DNA from: Rhynchopus sp. YZ270_cl-10
Lineage: Eukaryota; Euglenozoa; Diplonemea; Diplonemida; Diplonemidae
NCBI GenBank assembly: GCA_964035575.1
Contig: OZ037850.1
Span: 888,501 to 952,500 of the forward strand
Length of the DNA: 64,000 nucleotides
Direction: 5' to 3'
Below, in pieces: positions 31,076-41,222 of this stretch (position 1 is its first letter; every line of letters begins with the position of its first letter). The notes below the pieces were generated by a model. That model saw nothing but the letters and a program-made list of their open reading frames with translations. It ran no database searches and had not been told where the DNA came from. The translations under genes were made by a program, and so were the position numbers.

Positions 31076-31113
31076 TAAGGTGACTAAGCACGAGAGGCTT
31101 AGGATCATCTTAT
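31076..31113 (+). ncRNA. Stem-loop, class A (type copy)
   Basis: This is the best copy: AAGGTGA pairs with TCATCTT through one GT pair, CTAAGC pairs with GCTTAG, the loop is ACGAGAG, and GA is bulged on the 3' side. ATAAACTTTTCTTT follows. It lies 25 bases after a class C copy. Confidence 0.8.
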
Positions 31114-31156
31114 AAACTTTTCTTTGTTTTGTTTCCGCCGACGTTGTACTTTTCTT

Positions 31157-31190
31157 TAGGTGACCGAGCACGAGAGGTTAAGGTTGATAC
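31157..31190 (+). ncRNA. Stem-loop, class A (decaying)
   Basis: AGGTGACCGAGC and the loop ACGAGAG are kept; the 3' arms are partly lost. Confidence 0.45.
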
Positions 31191-31552
31191 AGCACGCTTC
31201 TCCTTCTCTTCCGCCTAGTATCTGCGTCGGCAGAGCAGATTCCATATATTTCGTTTCTTCTTATTAGGACACAATGTTTTGTGGGAAATTATTCAAACGT
31301 CTGAGACTTTTTGTATATTTCCCTCTATTGTGCACTCACCTCATTTCTGTACTTCAGGCTCAAGGGGTTATTCCTTTTTGACATTCATTTCTGGGTTGAA
31401 GAGAACAAAAAGTTTTTGTTTTATTTGCATGACAAAAAGAACAAAAAAATAAACGTAACCAATACAAAACCCCTGACTGATAGTGCATATGACGTAGGTA
31501 GCGTACTAACTAAACAAAAAGGACGAACGGAGCTTTTATTATTTTTTTTTCT

Positions 31553-31590
31553 TTGGTGACTAAGCCTGAGATGCTGCAGGATCATCTTAA
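31553..31590 (+). ncRNA. Stem-loop, class A
   Basis: GGTGA faces TCATC and CTAAGC faces GCTGCAG around CTGAGAT; the inner helix is weakened. Confidence 0.5.
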
Positions 31591-31720
31591 ATTTAAATGT
31601 TTTCTTGATAGGTTTCCTTTCACATCATCTGTCTTTGGCAACACAGGGGGGGTATTTGGGCTTGCATCCGGGGGCTAACATAGTCAGTCGTGAGGTGTCT
31701 GCATCAAATACTTCCTTTGT

Positions 31721-31770
31721 TATACCTTCTTTTCGTCAGAAAAAGAATGTATATGAAACAAACTTTGTTA
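31721..31770 (+). repeat. Dispersed repeat G, copy 1
   Basis: TACCTTCTTTTC, then AGAAAAAGAATGTATATG and AAACAA are shared with 37361-37410. TTCTTTTC and GAAAAAGAA can form a hairpin. Confidence 0.6.
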
Positions 31771-31843
31771 ATTTTTTTTGTTTTGCACAATCCCATCTTT
31801 CCCTCAAATTTTTTTCAAAGAAACATCCCTTTCCCCCCCCCCC

Positions 31844-33149
31844 CAGTGATGATAAAATACAACTCCAATCCTCAAAAAATACAAAAAATACAAAAAATAC
31901 ACCAAAAAATACATCAAAAAATACACATAAAATACACACGGGTAAACATACACGGTCCAAGAGCCGTGTTCCGCCGTGTAGCAGAGAAATCGCAAAAAAA
32001 CAACAAAAATATGCCTATATTTCCTCATAATACACACACACAACAAAAAAAACACCCTAATCCCACTCACTGTCGTCTTCGTCTTCGTCGAGAGCCATAT
32101 GCTCAACGACGTTCACTTCCCCACCACCACCCCGCCGTCAACATTAATAGGAGCCTCACGGGCTGCTTGCCGTTCCATCTCTTCGACATCCCACCAATCC
32201 TGATCATCATCTGCACTCTTCTTTTTTTTCAGTGAGCGGTTAACAACTGCAAGTTGGAACGCTTTCTTCGCAAGGAGGCGAGTGCGCTTCCCCGATTGCA
32301 TCTAACCGGTAGTGGAAAAAATCTCTCCACGCCAGCTGTGCTTGCAGGTATGCCAGTGAGGGTTCTTGCAAGTTCCGCAAGAACCGACCCTGTCGTGCCT
32401 GCTGTTCCCCACCAAAACTGTGCGGTCCTGCACTTGGTGCGGGTCCGAGTTGATTCACTGTGGCACCAGCCCTGACTCGTGCTTCCCTGGGGAAATTCGT
32501 GCAGATGCACAAATGCATCTTGGTCCGGGTCCCTGTAGGTGGCACCATGGTGTCACAGTGCAGGCACTGCAGAGCGGGCTTCTGCTCCTTCATCACTTCT
32601 CTAAAGTGAACCCGACTCCAGCAAGGCTTCCTTCCGGGCATGGTTTTGATGATTTTTTGTATGAGTCTGTTGTTTGTGATGACTAAAGACCGGGGGAAGT
32701 TTGAATTTTTATGAGAAGTACAAAATAAACAGGGGGAAACATTGGTATTCTTGCCCAACCAGCCAGGAACACAGCTCTTGGGCCGTAGTCCAGGACGCCC
32801 GACTGAGGCCAGGCAATAACCTAAGTGTTAAGGATGGCGGGCATATTTACCACTCCACCTTCACCTAGTGTAGACCGTGTGTATTTTTTGTGTATTTTTT
32901 TATGTATTTTTTGGGTGTATTGTATTTGTATTATTTTATATTTTTTGTATTTCCTAAAAATCCGGGGTGAATGCACAGACAAGATTTAAGAAGTTTGGAA
33001 AACTGTTGTATTTAGCTGCAGAGACAGCCTGTATTTTATTGTATTTTTTGCCTGTATTTTATTGTATTTTTTGCAATTTCAAAAAATACAAAAAATACAA
33101 ATAATACAAAGTCAAAAAATACAATAAAATACAAGGCCTCCCATCACTG
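31844..33149. mobile_element. Deleted hAT transposon inserted in a C tract
   Basis: The 1306-bp element begins CAGTGATG and ends CATCACTG. It is flanked on both sides by runs of C that contain the expected 8-bp duplication. Many subterminal copies of AAAAAATAC (left) and GTATTTTTT (right) look like transposase-binding sites. The minus strand keeps parts of a transposase (32057-32758), but the catalytic core is missing, so it cannot move by itself. Confidence 0.8.
32057..32758 (-). pseudogene. hAT transposase remnant with BED-like zinc finger
   Basis: On the minus strand a frame of 172 residues holds a BED-like finger (CLHCDTMVPP, TRTKMHLCICTN: C-x2-C then H-x3-C). Further downstream, in another frame, is a basic-acidic stretch (LAKKAFQLAVVNRSLKKKK, DDQDWWDVEEMERQAAREA) and, in a third frame, an acidic end ALDEDEDDSEWD typical of hAT C-termini. 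A complete hAT transposase has 600 residues or more with an RNase-H-like core; that core is absent here. Frame changes show it is non-functional unless introns are involved. Confidence 0.6.
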
Positions 33150-33376
33150 CCCCCCCCCCCCCCCTCCATTTTTTTGTACCTTTTGAGCACCTTTGTTGTG
33201 GCAGTGGGTTTGTGCCCAACTTCATTTGTTTCCCAAACCATACCCATAATAGCTGGCTCGCTTCTGATGAACGCGGTTACAGGACTGAATCCTGGTCAAA
33301 GACTACCACCACCACCACCCACTTCAGGAGTGAGGTTCTTTTCCTCTACAAAACAGTACACAGGAGTGCCGTTTGG

Positions 33377-36300
33377 ATGGCACCACAGGCTTGGGGTGCG
33401 CCGGGGTCTCCTGCACACAGAGGGCCTGGGTCTCCTGTACACGGAGGGGAGGAGACGGAGATGGTCGCATACGAAGACAGTGACGACGAGATGCCAAGGG
33501 ACGTCGATGTCTCCACCAACGCGACAGTACGGGAGCAGACGTGGCGGCGGGTGGTGAGCATCCGCACTGTGGTGACGTTGTTGTGCCTCTTTGGCATTGC
33601 GTGCTCTGTGCTGTCGGCAGAGTCCTTGGGAGAGATGTCCTGCGACAAGGCATTGGAGGACACTAAATACAACGCCGACAACGCGACCACGCTCTTACGC
33701 AACGCAGCGCAGACGTCTCTCGAAACGCTCTCCTCAAACATGCTTGGCTACTCCTCCATCGGCATTATGGAAATGATTGAAGCCTCGCTTCTTGGCAGCA
33801 TGCGCGAGATCGACACTCTCAAGCAGCTCATGCAGGTAAACCTGAGGGGCGTACCGATCAACAGCACCGCCTACTGGAACATAGTTGCAAGAGATCTGTG
33901 GTACACCGCAGCGTCGCTGAGCAACACATCTGCGTCGGTTGCGGTGGGCATCATGGGCAACTCCTTTGGTCTTGCGTACTTCAACATGAACCCTTCCTCA
34001 AAGGTGGTCATGGGCACCGCAATGGTGGCAAGGCTTGCCGTGCACGGGAATGCGTCTCTGTCTACCGCCTCCGTGGCCATGCCCATGACAGGGGGTGTGC
34101 TGCCCCTGCCGCAGTTCCCCGTCAGGCAGTTCAAGCTTGCGCCCGAGGATCTGCAGGGCATGCTCGTGAGCGAGCATATCGACTACTACACACCTACCTT
34201 CTCGAACATCAACCCACAAGGTAACTACATCGGTGTCTCGCTCACCATAAAACTGCCAGACCCGACAGGCTCGTCGCGTTTTATGGCGGGGCTGTGCTTC
34301 TTGTCGCTCAGGTTTATTGACCAGTTTTTGAGAGGTGTCGTTGCCAATGCACAGGTTGCGACGCCTGGGTCAGAGCCACGCATCTACATGGCCGTGGCCA
34401 CCTCCTGGCTTGCGCGTGCAGAGGAGGCGGCAGGGCGCGACCCAACCAAGTATGAGCAGAAGCGCCTCCTGGTCGGGGTCAGCAACGGGAACGGGACGGA
34501 GCGGTACTCAGGCTTCAGCGATCTGACAGGTGTCCCAAGTGACGAACTGCAGCGTCCTCTGAAGGACGTTGAGGCAACCGACTCCATCATCAGCGGTGTT
34601 GCGACGGCGATCAACGGGTTGTACGAGGACTTCGAGCTCAACTTCCAGACGCTCCAGATCGACAGAAACGGAACGCAGGAAGGCCACGTTGTGGGTTGCC
34701 GCCGCCTCACCAGCCACGGCATGGACATGTGGGTGGTGTTCAGCATTGATGCATACAGCGTCTTCGGCAAGATCCGTGAGGCAGAAGCAGCGTTGGCCGC
34801 AGAGATCACGAAGAAGCGCAACGATGTCGAGGAAGAGATTGCGAAGGACCGCGAGACAGCGCGTCTCATCATGGTCGGCATTGCCGTTGCCTTAGTCGCA
34901 GTGTCCATCGTCGTGTCGTATCTGGTCATTGCGCCCATCAAAAAAATGCAGGCAAAGATGTCGCTTGTCGCAGGGATGCACCTGGAGACTATTGAGCTGG
35001 AGCCTACTTCGCTCTTCTTTGAATTGAGAAGGATGCAGGTTGACTTCAGGAGGATGGTTGAAAACTTGGTGGAGTTCCGTGCGTATGTGCCATCATCTGT
35101 GCTGGACAGTGGCAGCGATGGGCCGGCGAAGGTGATCACGCCTCCCACTGGCAAGGTTGCGCTTGTGTTCACGGACATCCAAGGGAGCACTGCACTGTGG
35201 CGTGCCTCTGCAGTCGACATGAACGACGCCATGGAGATGCACAACGACGTCATGCGGCAGGTCTGCCTTAAGTGCGAGGGCTACGAGGTGAAGACCATCG
35301 GCGACGCCTTCATGGTCTCCTTCCCCTGCCCCATCTCCGCAGCAAAGTTTGCGCTAGCTGTCCAATACAAACTCGCCAACAAGCCCTGGCCTGCGGGACT
35401 CAAGCTCACCGATGCGGGCCTTATCGTCCGCATTGGCATCAACTATGGCCCGACAATTGCTGAGAAGAACCCTGTGACGGGGCGTGTGGACTACCGTGGG
35501 AGCACGGTGAATTTGGCGAGCAGGGTTGAGGCGAAGGCCAGGGGCGGTACAACGTGCATCACAGGAGATATGAAAGCAGCGATTGAGCCGTTCTTGCAGA
35601 AGCTTGGCAACCCCGTCATCGCAAGCCACGGCAAGCATGAGCTGAAGGGGCTTGGTGCCGGGCATGAACTCTTCCTTCTTGTCAATGCTTCACAAAAGTC
35701 GCGTCTTGTAGGCCAGATTGGCAACCTGGCAGGATCGGTGTCCGTCAACATAGGGAACGTGACGCACCGCTCAACAGCCTCAGACGACACCGGCTCTGTC
35801 ATCAGCAACGCCGCCAAATACGAGAAGAACAACAAATTGAACGGCAAAACCGCACTCTACGGTCAACGCAGCAGCGTTACCGTCGCAGTGTGCAGGCTGG
35901 TATGCAACCACCACCACCTCCACAGGTTTTTAAAAGGTGGCCAAACATAATCAAGACTTAGTATCATCACCAACTGTGCGCCGATGCGCTAAGCATGAAG
36001 CTTCTCCTCATTTACCAGCTATTTCTCTTTGTTGCACTTACTCAAATACCCACCACATCACCCCCATCCTCACAGAACGACACGAAGGAAGGTAAGATGT
36101 TTGAAAGCAGCAACATCATGATCCGTGCTGCTGCTGAGGCTGCACAGGCTACCGATGGTGTTGTCGGGAACGTGACGGGACGGACGCTGACGGTGGTGTG
36201 GAATGCGACGAAGAAGTGTGTGCAGCACAGCACGGCGGCGCTGACGTTTGCGCAGGAGCTTCTGAAGCTGAAGGGCATGCTGCAGGTGGGGCTGGCGACA

Positions 36301-36993
36301 GGGACGATGTTGCATGGGAATGTGGGGACGCGGACGAGCCGGTTTGTGACGACGTTTGGGACGCCGCTAGAGGCTGCGTCTGCGATGACGGATCACGCTA
36401 AGATGTTTGGTGTGTACTGCCTCTACGCCGACTGCACCACAGACAACCGCCTCCAGAGCGAAGCAACCCTGCGCTCCTGCGTCCGCCTCGTGGACGTCTG
36501 GCACGTCTCCCTCCGCGCCTTCAACACCCACATCTACGAAGTCAACCTCTCCCGCCTCGCCAGTGCCCTCAGCGGCTGGGGTGGGGGCGTCACGGAGAGC
36601 ACCCAAGACGACACAAGCGTCGAAGCACACAGCAGGGCAGTCGCAGCCGCAATGTCGGAGCACACCCCAACAAGGCTGCGGGAGTTATGCGACTCGCTTC
36701 CCGACGACCGTGTCCTCAGGGTATGTAGGCGTCTTTTTTAGTTTTAATTTTTTTTTGTGCAGAAAACAAAATGTTCCCCTGGTGAGTTCTGTTCGCAGAC
36801 CATATTAATGCGTCAGCAATTCATTGAAATACCAGCTTTCCTCTTTACGTCCTAATTTTTTTTTTTTTGACAGCGCGTTTTAGACATGATCGAGCACTCA
36901 CGCCCCACGCAAGGGTACCGCTGCAAGGTTTCCTTCTCCCGCGTGCCGTACGCTGCAAACTACGAAGAAATTGGAGGCTGCCTTGAGCCTTGA
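33377..36993 (+). CDS. Receptor-type adenylate cyclase with a second degenerate cyclase domain
   Basis: Exons 33377-35899, 36076-36720 and 36874-36993 give 1095 residues. A transmembrane helix at about 62-80, a 415-residue presumably extracellular region and a second helix at 496-518 precede a class III cyclase domain (about 590-760). That domain has both metal aspartates (FTDIQGSTALW; VKTIGDAFMVSF), the purine-specifying lysine and DYRGSTVNLASRVEA, so ATP to cAMP activity is expected. Exon 2 encodes a second cyclase-like fold (TLTVVWNATKKCVQHS; LATGTMLHGNVGT; RFVTTFGTPLEAASAM) lacking the metal aspartates. Topology resembles kinetoplastid receptor cyclases, but those carry one cyclase domain. 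The ATG at 33377 follows AG at 33355-33356; the longer upstream frame lacks such a signal. Confidence 0.85.
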
Positions 36994-37104
36994 GTGAACA
37001 AGGTGTCTCGTTGTGAGGCCTTTGCATATGATATTATTGGGTACATCCACGTGTTCTTTCCCTGTTTTTCTGTTTTGTCACTACAATTTGGGTTTTCTTT
37101 CTTC

Positions 37105-37140
37105 AAAGGTGACTGAGCACTGCGGCTCATAAGCATCTTC
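37105..37140 (+). ncRNA. Stem-loop, class A with compensated inner helix
   Basis: AAGGTG faces CATCTT. The inner helix reads TGAGC against GCTCA, where the type copy has TAAGC against GCTTA: an A-T pair has become G-C on both arms. The loop is ACTGCG. Confidence 0.7.
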
Positions 37141-37360
37141 AATCAAGCTTTCTCTTTTGCCTCTGGATGTAATGCCTGTCTGTGGCGCCACATCGGGTTA
37201 TTGCTTCCTACACCACTAAACAAAGCTGTCACGTGTCACTCTCATCTGTGTTCATAGCTTTTATTTTTTTTTTTGCAATGACAATTGCGAAAAAAAAAAA
37301 GCCATTGTGTCCCGTGAGGCTCCTCTTCGTCTTTCAAGTTTTAATTTTTAGCACCCTCTG

Positions 37361-37410
37361 TACCTTCTTTTCATTAGAAAAAGAATGTATATGAAACAAG
37401 TTTTAATTTT
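37361..37410 (+). repeat. Dispersed repeat G, copy 2
   Basis: Matches 31721-31770 over about 45 bases in the same orientation; see that entry. Confidence 0.6.
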
Positions 37411-37706
37411 TGAAAAAAATCCCTCCCCTTTTCTCAAAATCCCTGCAAACCTCGCTCTTGATTTCCACCTCTTATCACCGTAAGATCAAGGTGAAGAAGT
37501 CTGAACAAGAACAAATACCCCACTCTTCTCCACTCTTTTAAACGCTTTGTCACGCTTTCTTCTGCTACCTCAAGGATATATTTTAGTTTCCGTGTCTTTT
37601 TTCTTGTTGCCAGCAACAAAAAAGTTACTCATCCCTCAATTCGGTCCGTTCTCAGTTTTATGGTTTTTATCCTTTATGATTGTCTTGGAGCTGTATTTCC
37701 CGTCCA

Positions 37707-37738
37707 TAGAAGTTGTGTGGAGAGGCACGTTCATCTTG
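37707..37738 (+). ncRNA. Stem-loop, class B (diverged)
   Basis: TTGTGTGGAGAGGCACG and TTCATCTT are recognisable; the 5' outer arm is weak. Confidence 0.35.
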
Positions 37739-37837
37739 CAAGTATTTTTTATTTCCACACAGAGGCGCAACTCTTGCAGTTTCCATTTTTCATTTTGTAT
37801 TTATGTGCTTTTGTGGTTCCTCGAACCCCTATTCTTG

Positions 37838-37875
37838 TAAAGGTGACTAAGCACAAGAGGCTTAGGATCATCTTA
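37838..37875 (+). ncRNA. Stem-loop, class A
   Basis: AAGGTGA, CTAAGC, loop ACAAGAG, GCTTAG, GA and TCATCTT: one loop change from the type copy. Confidence 0.75.
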
Positions 37876-37891
37876 CCAGCTTTCTATTTTT

Positions 37892-37929
37892 AAAGATGCG
37901 TGTGTCTACACGAGGCACATTTATCTTTC
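37892..37929 (+). ncRNA. Stem-loop, class B
   Basis: AAGATG faces TATCTT, and GTGTGTC faces GGCACAT around TACACGA. It lies 17 bases after a class A copy. Confidence 0.6.
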
Positions 37930-38235
37930 AAAAAAAAAAAAAAAAGTCTTTTTTTTCTCTATCGTTTACCTCACTTCATCGGACGTCCGCCTTCACTCAA
38001 AAAGGAGGTCTGTGCAGTGTTGTAATACCTTTTTCATTATTTTTTTTCTTCGTTTATTTTTTATGCGTACATCCGATCTGGTCAGTCATCTTTCAAGGCT
38101 CATCCTCTTGAATTATCTATTTTCAAATTTATTCAAGGTGACTAAGCGTAACAAATTGCCACCCACGAGTAGCAATACCACGCACAAAAAAAAGAAAAAA
38201 ACAAATGACTGATGAATAAACCAAAGAATAATCTA

Positions 38236-38274
38236 ATCAGACCAAGCGTAAGCGAGGCTTAGATGCATCTTGCA
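38236..38274 (+). ncRNA. Stem-loop, class A (partly decayed)
   Basis: CCAAGC and GCTTAG enclose GTAAGCGAG, followed by ATGCATCTTGC. Confidence 0.45.
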
Positions 38275-38383
38275 AAAAAGTTACCCGCGTCTCTTTGTCT
38301 CAAAGTTTCGTGTTGCATTGAAGCATCCACACACCAGACACAAAAAAATAATACCTGTGGTGCCCCAGATATCCAAAAAACGA

Positions 38384-38425
38384 AGTACGCGACAACTACG
38401 CACTAAGTACGCAAGAAGTACGCAA
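38384..38425. repeat. Imperfect AGTACGC tandem motif
   Basis: Four variants of AGTACGC or ACTACGC occur within 40 bases. Confidence 0.45.
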
Positions 38426-38649
38426 TATGGGGTCGTCAGGAGCACCAACCTGCACAATTTACATAGCCTTCGGGCGACTTTGTGCACAGAACACATAGTA
38501 GGGCTGATTGTCGAAACTACAAACATCCACAACTTTGCAATAAGTAGGGGCCCTCGAATGTCTATTTATTTTGCAGATGTAAACCACGAAATGGATTGTA
38601 GGACTGCATGGTTGGGTGTCCACCCTCCGGTACAGCCGGTCATTGTACC

Positions 38650-38694
38650 AAGGTACGCTGTTCACGAGAGGGCTTTGTATTTCAAGTCAACTTT
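38650..38694 (+). ncRNA. Stem-loop, class C
   Basis: Near consensus, with TACG in place of TACA in the first arm, which still pairs with TGTA through GT. Confidence 0.7.
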
Positions 38695-39106
38695 ATTTTG
38701 TTTCGCATTTTTCTCAATTCCGATATTTAGATAATCCAAACATTTTGCGTCGACCCACTCCGCATCCCTACTATCCGGGTTGCTAACGATCTGTCACTGC
38801 CACAGTTTTTTTCCCCCCCTCCTCCTATTGATTTAGGTAGGCAGGAGAACACCTCTTGGATGGATGCGATCAACAAACAGCACAACAAATAAATAAGGGG
38901 GAGTATTTCATTTTTTTCCCCCCCCCTGAATCAGGTCAGTTTTTGGTATTTAATATATTTCGCGTTTTGGACTTTTTTTCCCCCTCAGGTTTTTATTAAA
39001 GCCACGCTTTTATTTTATTTTCTTTTGTATTGTCCAGTGGAGAGCAATTACATCAAGACGAGAAGGGCCAAATGAAGCAACAAGAAAACGTGGTACGAGG
39101 CAGTGC

Positions 39107-39214
39107 CAGGGTGAAGTACAACCAACATTGTAAACCCCGGGGGGGTTAGTTAGGGCCTTAAAAGGAACATAGTCTAGCTTTCTCCCCTCCCTGGTGGTTG
39201 CAACTTCACCTTGG
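39107..39214. repeat. Inverted repeat of about 19 bp
   Basis: CCAGGGTGAAGTACAACC (39107-39124) faces GGTTGCAACTTCACCTTGG (39196-39214) with about three mismatches. The 70 bases between hold a run of G. Its nature is unknown. Confidence 0.45.
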
Positions 39215-39396
39215 TCTTGCATCCCTCGAAGCTGCTAGTCCACAGAATATAACGACAAAAAAACAGAGCACTCCTCTGGTGACTCTCATTTTATTCGGGG
39301 GTTCTTTCTCTCTTTTTTAACCCTTTTTTTCCCGTTGCGCCCTTGTGTGATGTGTCTCCTTGAATTTATATCTCACTCTCTCCCTTTCCTTTCGGT

Positions 39397-39438
39397 GATT
39401 GATACACTAAGCTACAAGAGGCTTAGGTGCAATCTTAC
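39397..39438 (+). ncRNA. Stem-loop, class A with a new outer helix
   Basis: CTAAGC faces GCTTAG around TACAAGAG. The outer arms are GATTG and CAATC, a different but perfectly paired sequence from the usual GGTGA/TCATC. Confidence 0.7.
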
Positions 39439-39516
39439 CAGATTTTAAAATGTATAGACGTGAGGAAAATTCATCTTTCACCCTTTATTTTTCTTTTTCT
39501 AGACAGTTTCTAGGTG

Positions 39517-39588
39517 CACCTGATTTTGCTTGATTGGTGGTGTTTAAATACCACCGAACTACTAAACCCAACAGGAAAAAATCAGGTG
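39517..39588. mobile_element. CACCTGATTTT foldback element, copy 1
   Basis: The 72-bp unit has ends CACCTGATTTT and AAAATCAGGTG. Inside, GGTGGT and ACCACC flank GTTTAAAT. Copies at 42907 and 43480 share the ends. Confidence 0.65.
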
Positions 39589-39778
39589 GATGTGTCAGAA
39601 CCTTTCATTTTCCAGTTTTTATTATATTTTTTTGAATCACTATTGGAATGTGCGCGAAACTCCTGTTTGGTGACCAGACGTTGTCTTCCCTTCATGTAAA
39701 GGCCCGTCTCTGCTATTTCGGGGGGACAGAATCAGCCGCTCTTTCTGCAGAGATACCCCCACGACACCAGCAAGAAAC

Positions 39779-40045
39779 ATGTCCACTCTTTCAACATGCT
39801 CTCGGTTGCCCATCCAAACTGTAGGCAAAGGAACACAACTAATATTGCATGGTGTACTTGAGATACCCAACTTTCAGTTTTTTATTTTCCTTTTTTCTCA
39901 AAACATATTTTCCATCTTCGGAAGCCTAGTGCGTCCGATGTCCCTCTCCATGCAAATTGATTATGCAAGTCTGTTGCACAGCTTCGTCTGCGTCAAGGAA
40001 GTACCCACCACGGTTCAAACCGACCGAGTGTTAATCTATTCCTGA
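39779..40045 (+). CDS. Possible small protein of 88 residues
   Basis: ATG lies 28 bases after a pyrimidine-rich AG (39749-39750), the usual arrangement here. The product has a hydrophobic middle (FFIFLFSQNIFSIFGSLV) that could span a membrane, then a plausible coding end (SMQIDYASLLHSFVCVKEVP). Codon composition is mixed, and part of the middle may instead be an intron. No family is recognised. Confidence 0.35.
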   Translation: MSTLSTCSRLPIQTVGKGTQLILHGVLEIPNFQFFIFLFSQNIFSIFGSLVRPMSLSMQIDYASLLHSFVCVKEVPTTVQTDRVLIYS

Positions 40046-40110
40046 GACACCTTCTTGCATATTTTTTTCTAAATATCTATCAATCTCTTTAATGGGTAGC
40101 CATCTCGTGG

Positions 40111-40150
40111 CAGGTACACTGTCACGAGGGCTTTGTATTTCAAGTCAACT
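40111..40150 (+). ncRNA. Stem-loop, class C, shortened on both arms
   Basis: GTC and GGC replace GTTC and GGGC, so one base is missing from each side of the inner helix while pairing is kept. Tail TTTCAAGTCAACTT. Confidence 0.7.
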
Positions 40151-40324
40151 TAATACATCTTGGATCCTTGAATTCAGTGGGAAGACAAGGCAAATCTAGG
40201 ATAGTTGTGTTATGTTATGAGTCGAGGCATCGCCTCCCTCTCCCTTACTGAGGTCAGAGGAGGTGTGTGCATATTTGTGTGTGTGGAAAAAGATGTGCTG
40301 TGCAGCACATTCGGCTCAAAAAAA

Positions 40325-40405
40325 CAGTGGAGATTCACACAGTGCACAACTGTGGCAACACTACCCCGAGGCAACTACATTACTTCAATAATTTATCAAA
40401 AAAAG
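40325..40405 (+). repeat. Dispersed repeat F, copy 2
   Basis: Matches 13511-13579 in the same orientation, with about a dozen extra bases in the left third. Confidence 0.65.
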
Positions 40406-40470
40406 GGATAACGGTGTTCTAAAGAATACTTTTGCTCTCTTTTTTCACATTTTATTATTTTAATGGAGCT

Positions 40471-40500
40471 GGTGTCCGTGTTGAGGCGTTGCGCCTTCAT
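40471..40500 (+). ncRNA. Stem-loop, class D (weak)
   Basis: GGTGT faces GCGCC around the shared core TTGAGGCGTT. Confidence 0.35.
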
Positions 40501-40651
40501 TCCCCCCCTTTACTGTGTCTTGACGAGTCTTTTGCTACGGAGTGTTTATTTGTTTATTCGTTTTCTTCGTTGTTTTATCGAGTTCTAGTTTCACCATCTT
40601 TTAATTTTTTTTCCCCCCTGCTCGCCCCCAGTCCCAGCCTTTAGTTTTCAT

Positions 40652-40690
40652 TGGTGAGTAAGCCCGAGAGCGGCTTAGGGCTCATCTTGC
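40652..40690 (+). ncRNA. Stem-loop, class A with compensated outer pair
   Basis: GGTGAG faces CTCATC, a pair longer than the consensus, and TAAGC faces GCTTA around CCGAGAGCG. Confidence 0.7.
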
Positions 40691-41098
40691 AAAACTTTTC
40701 TCTTTTAGTTTTCAATTGGAAATGACGAATCCCCGAGGGGGTTTTCCCTTCGTTTTTTTGTCTGACATTTTGTAAAGCATTTCCTCTGTCAAAAAACCCC
40801 TTTTTTCTCTCTCTCTTTTTCTAGAATGTTTATGTGTCACAGTTTTGAGATGCTAGCATTCGCTCCCTATTTCTTCCACTCTGTATTTGCTGTGCTCTGC
40901 GCAGTGGTATTTATATACATCCCTAGCAAAAATGCACCTCCTCCCCTCCTCTTCTCCTCACCTCTTACCAACCGGCGTTCTCTCAAAAGAATATATGGTG
41001 GACAGCTCTCGTCCTCGGGATGTCTTCACCAATACTACCAAGTTTTCAAGAAAAAGAGGATGCTGGTGGCCAACTTCATCTTACAAAAATTTCATCTT

Positions 41099-41135
41099 AA
41101 GGTGACTTAGCACGAGAGGCTTAGGATCATCTTAT
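41099..41135 (+). ncRNA. Stem-loop, class A
   Basis: AAGGTGA, CTTAGC, loop ACGAGAG, GCTTAG, GA and TCATCTT: one mismatch in the inner helix. Confidence 0.75.
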
Positions 41136-41173
41136 AAATCTTTCTTCGTCATCTTAAATCATATTTTTTTTGT

Positions 41174-41222
41174 CAGTGTCTGGGTCCGCCGATGAACGGC
41201 GAGGCGTTTGCACTTTCAACTT
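41174..41222 (+). ncRNA. Stem-loop, class D
   Basis: AGTG faces CACT. The inside has GGGTCCGCCGATGAACGGCG with CCG against CGG, then GAGGCGTTTG. Confidence 0.6.

Larger units (their letters stand above)
30458..31843. other. Spacer with four stem-loops
   Basis: Class C at 31011 and class A at 31076, 31157 and 31553 lie close together; half of a repeat pair is at 31721. No gene is supported. Confidence 0.6.

Noticed and set aside
31076-31113. Class A stem-loops as bacterial-type intrinsic terminators
   Set aside because: The window is eukaryotic, copies occur in an intron and far from genes, and the helices are AT-rich; the T tail alone is not enough.
31076-31190. Stem-loops as a CRISPR-like array
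   Set aside because: Spacing is irregular, copies are diverged, and no associated genes exist.
38270-38734. 154-codon + frame
   Set aside because: It runs through a class C stem-loop and has no domain or good start context; probably chance.
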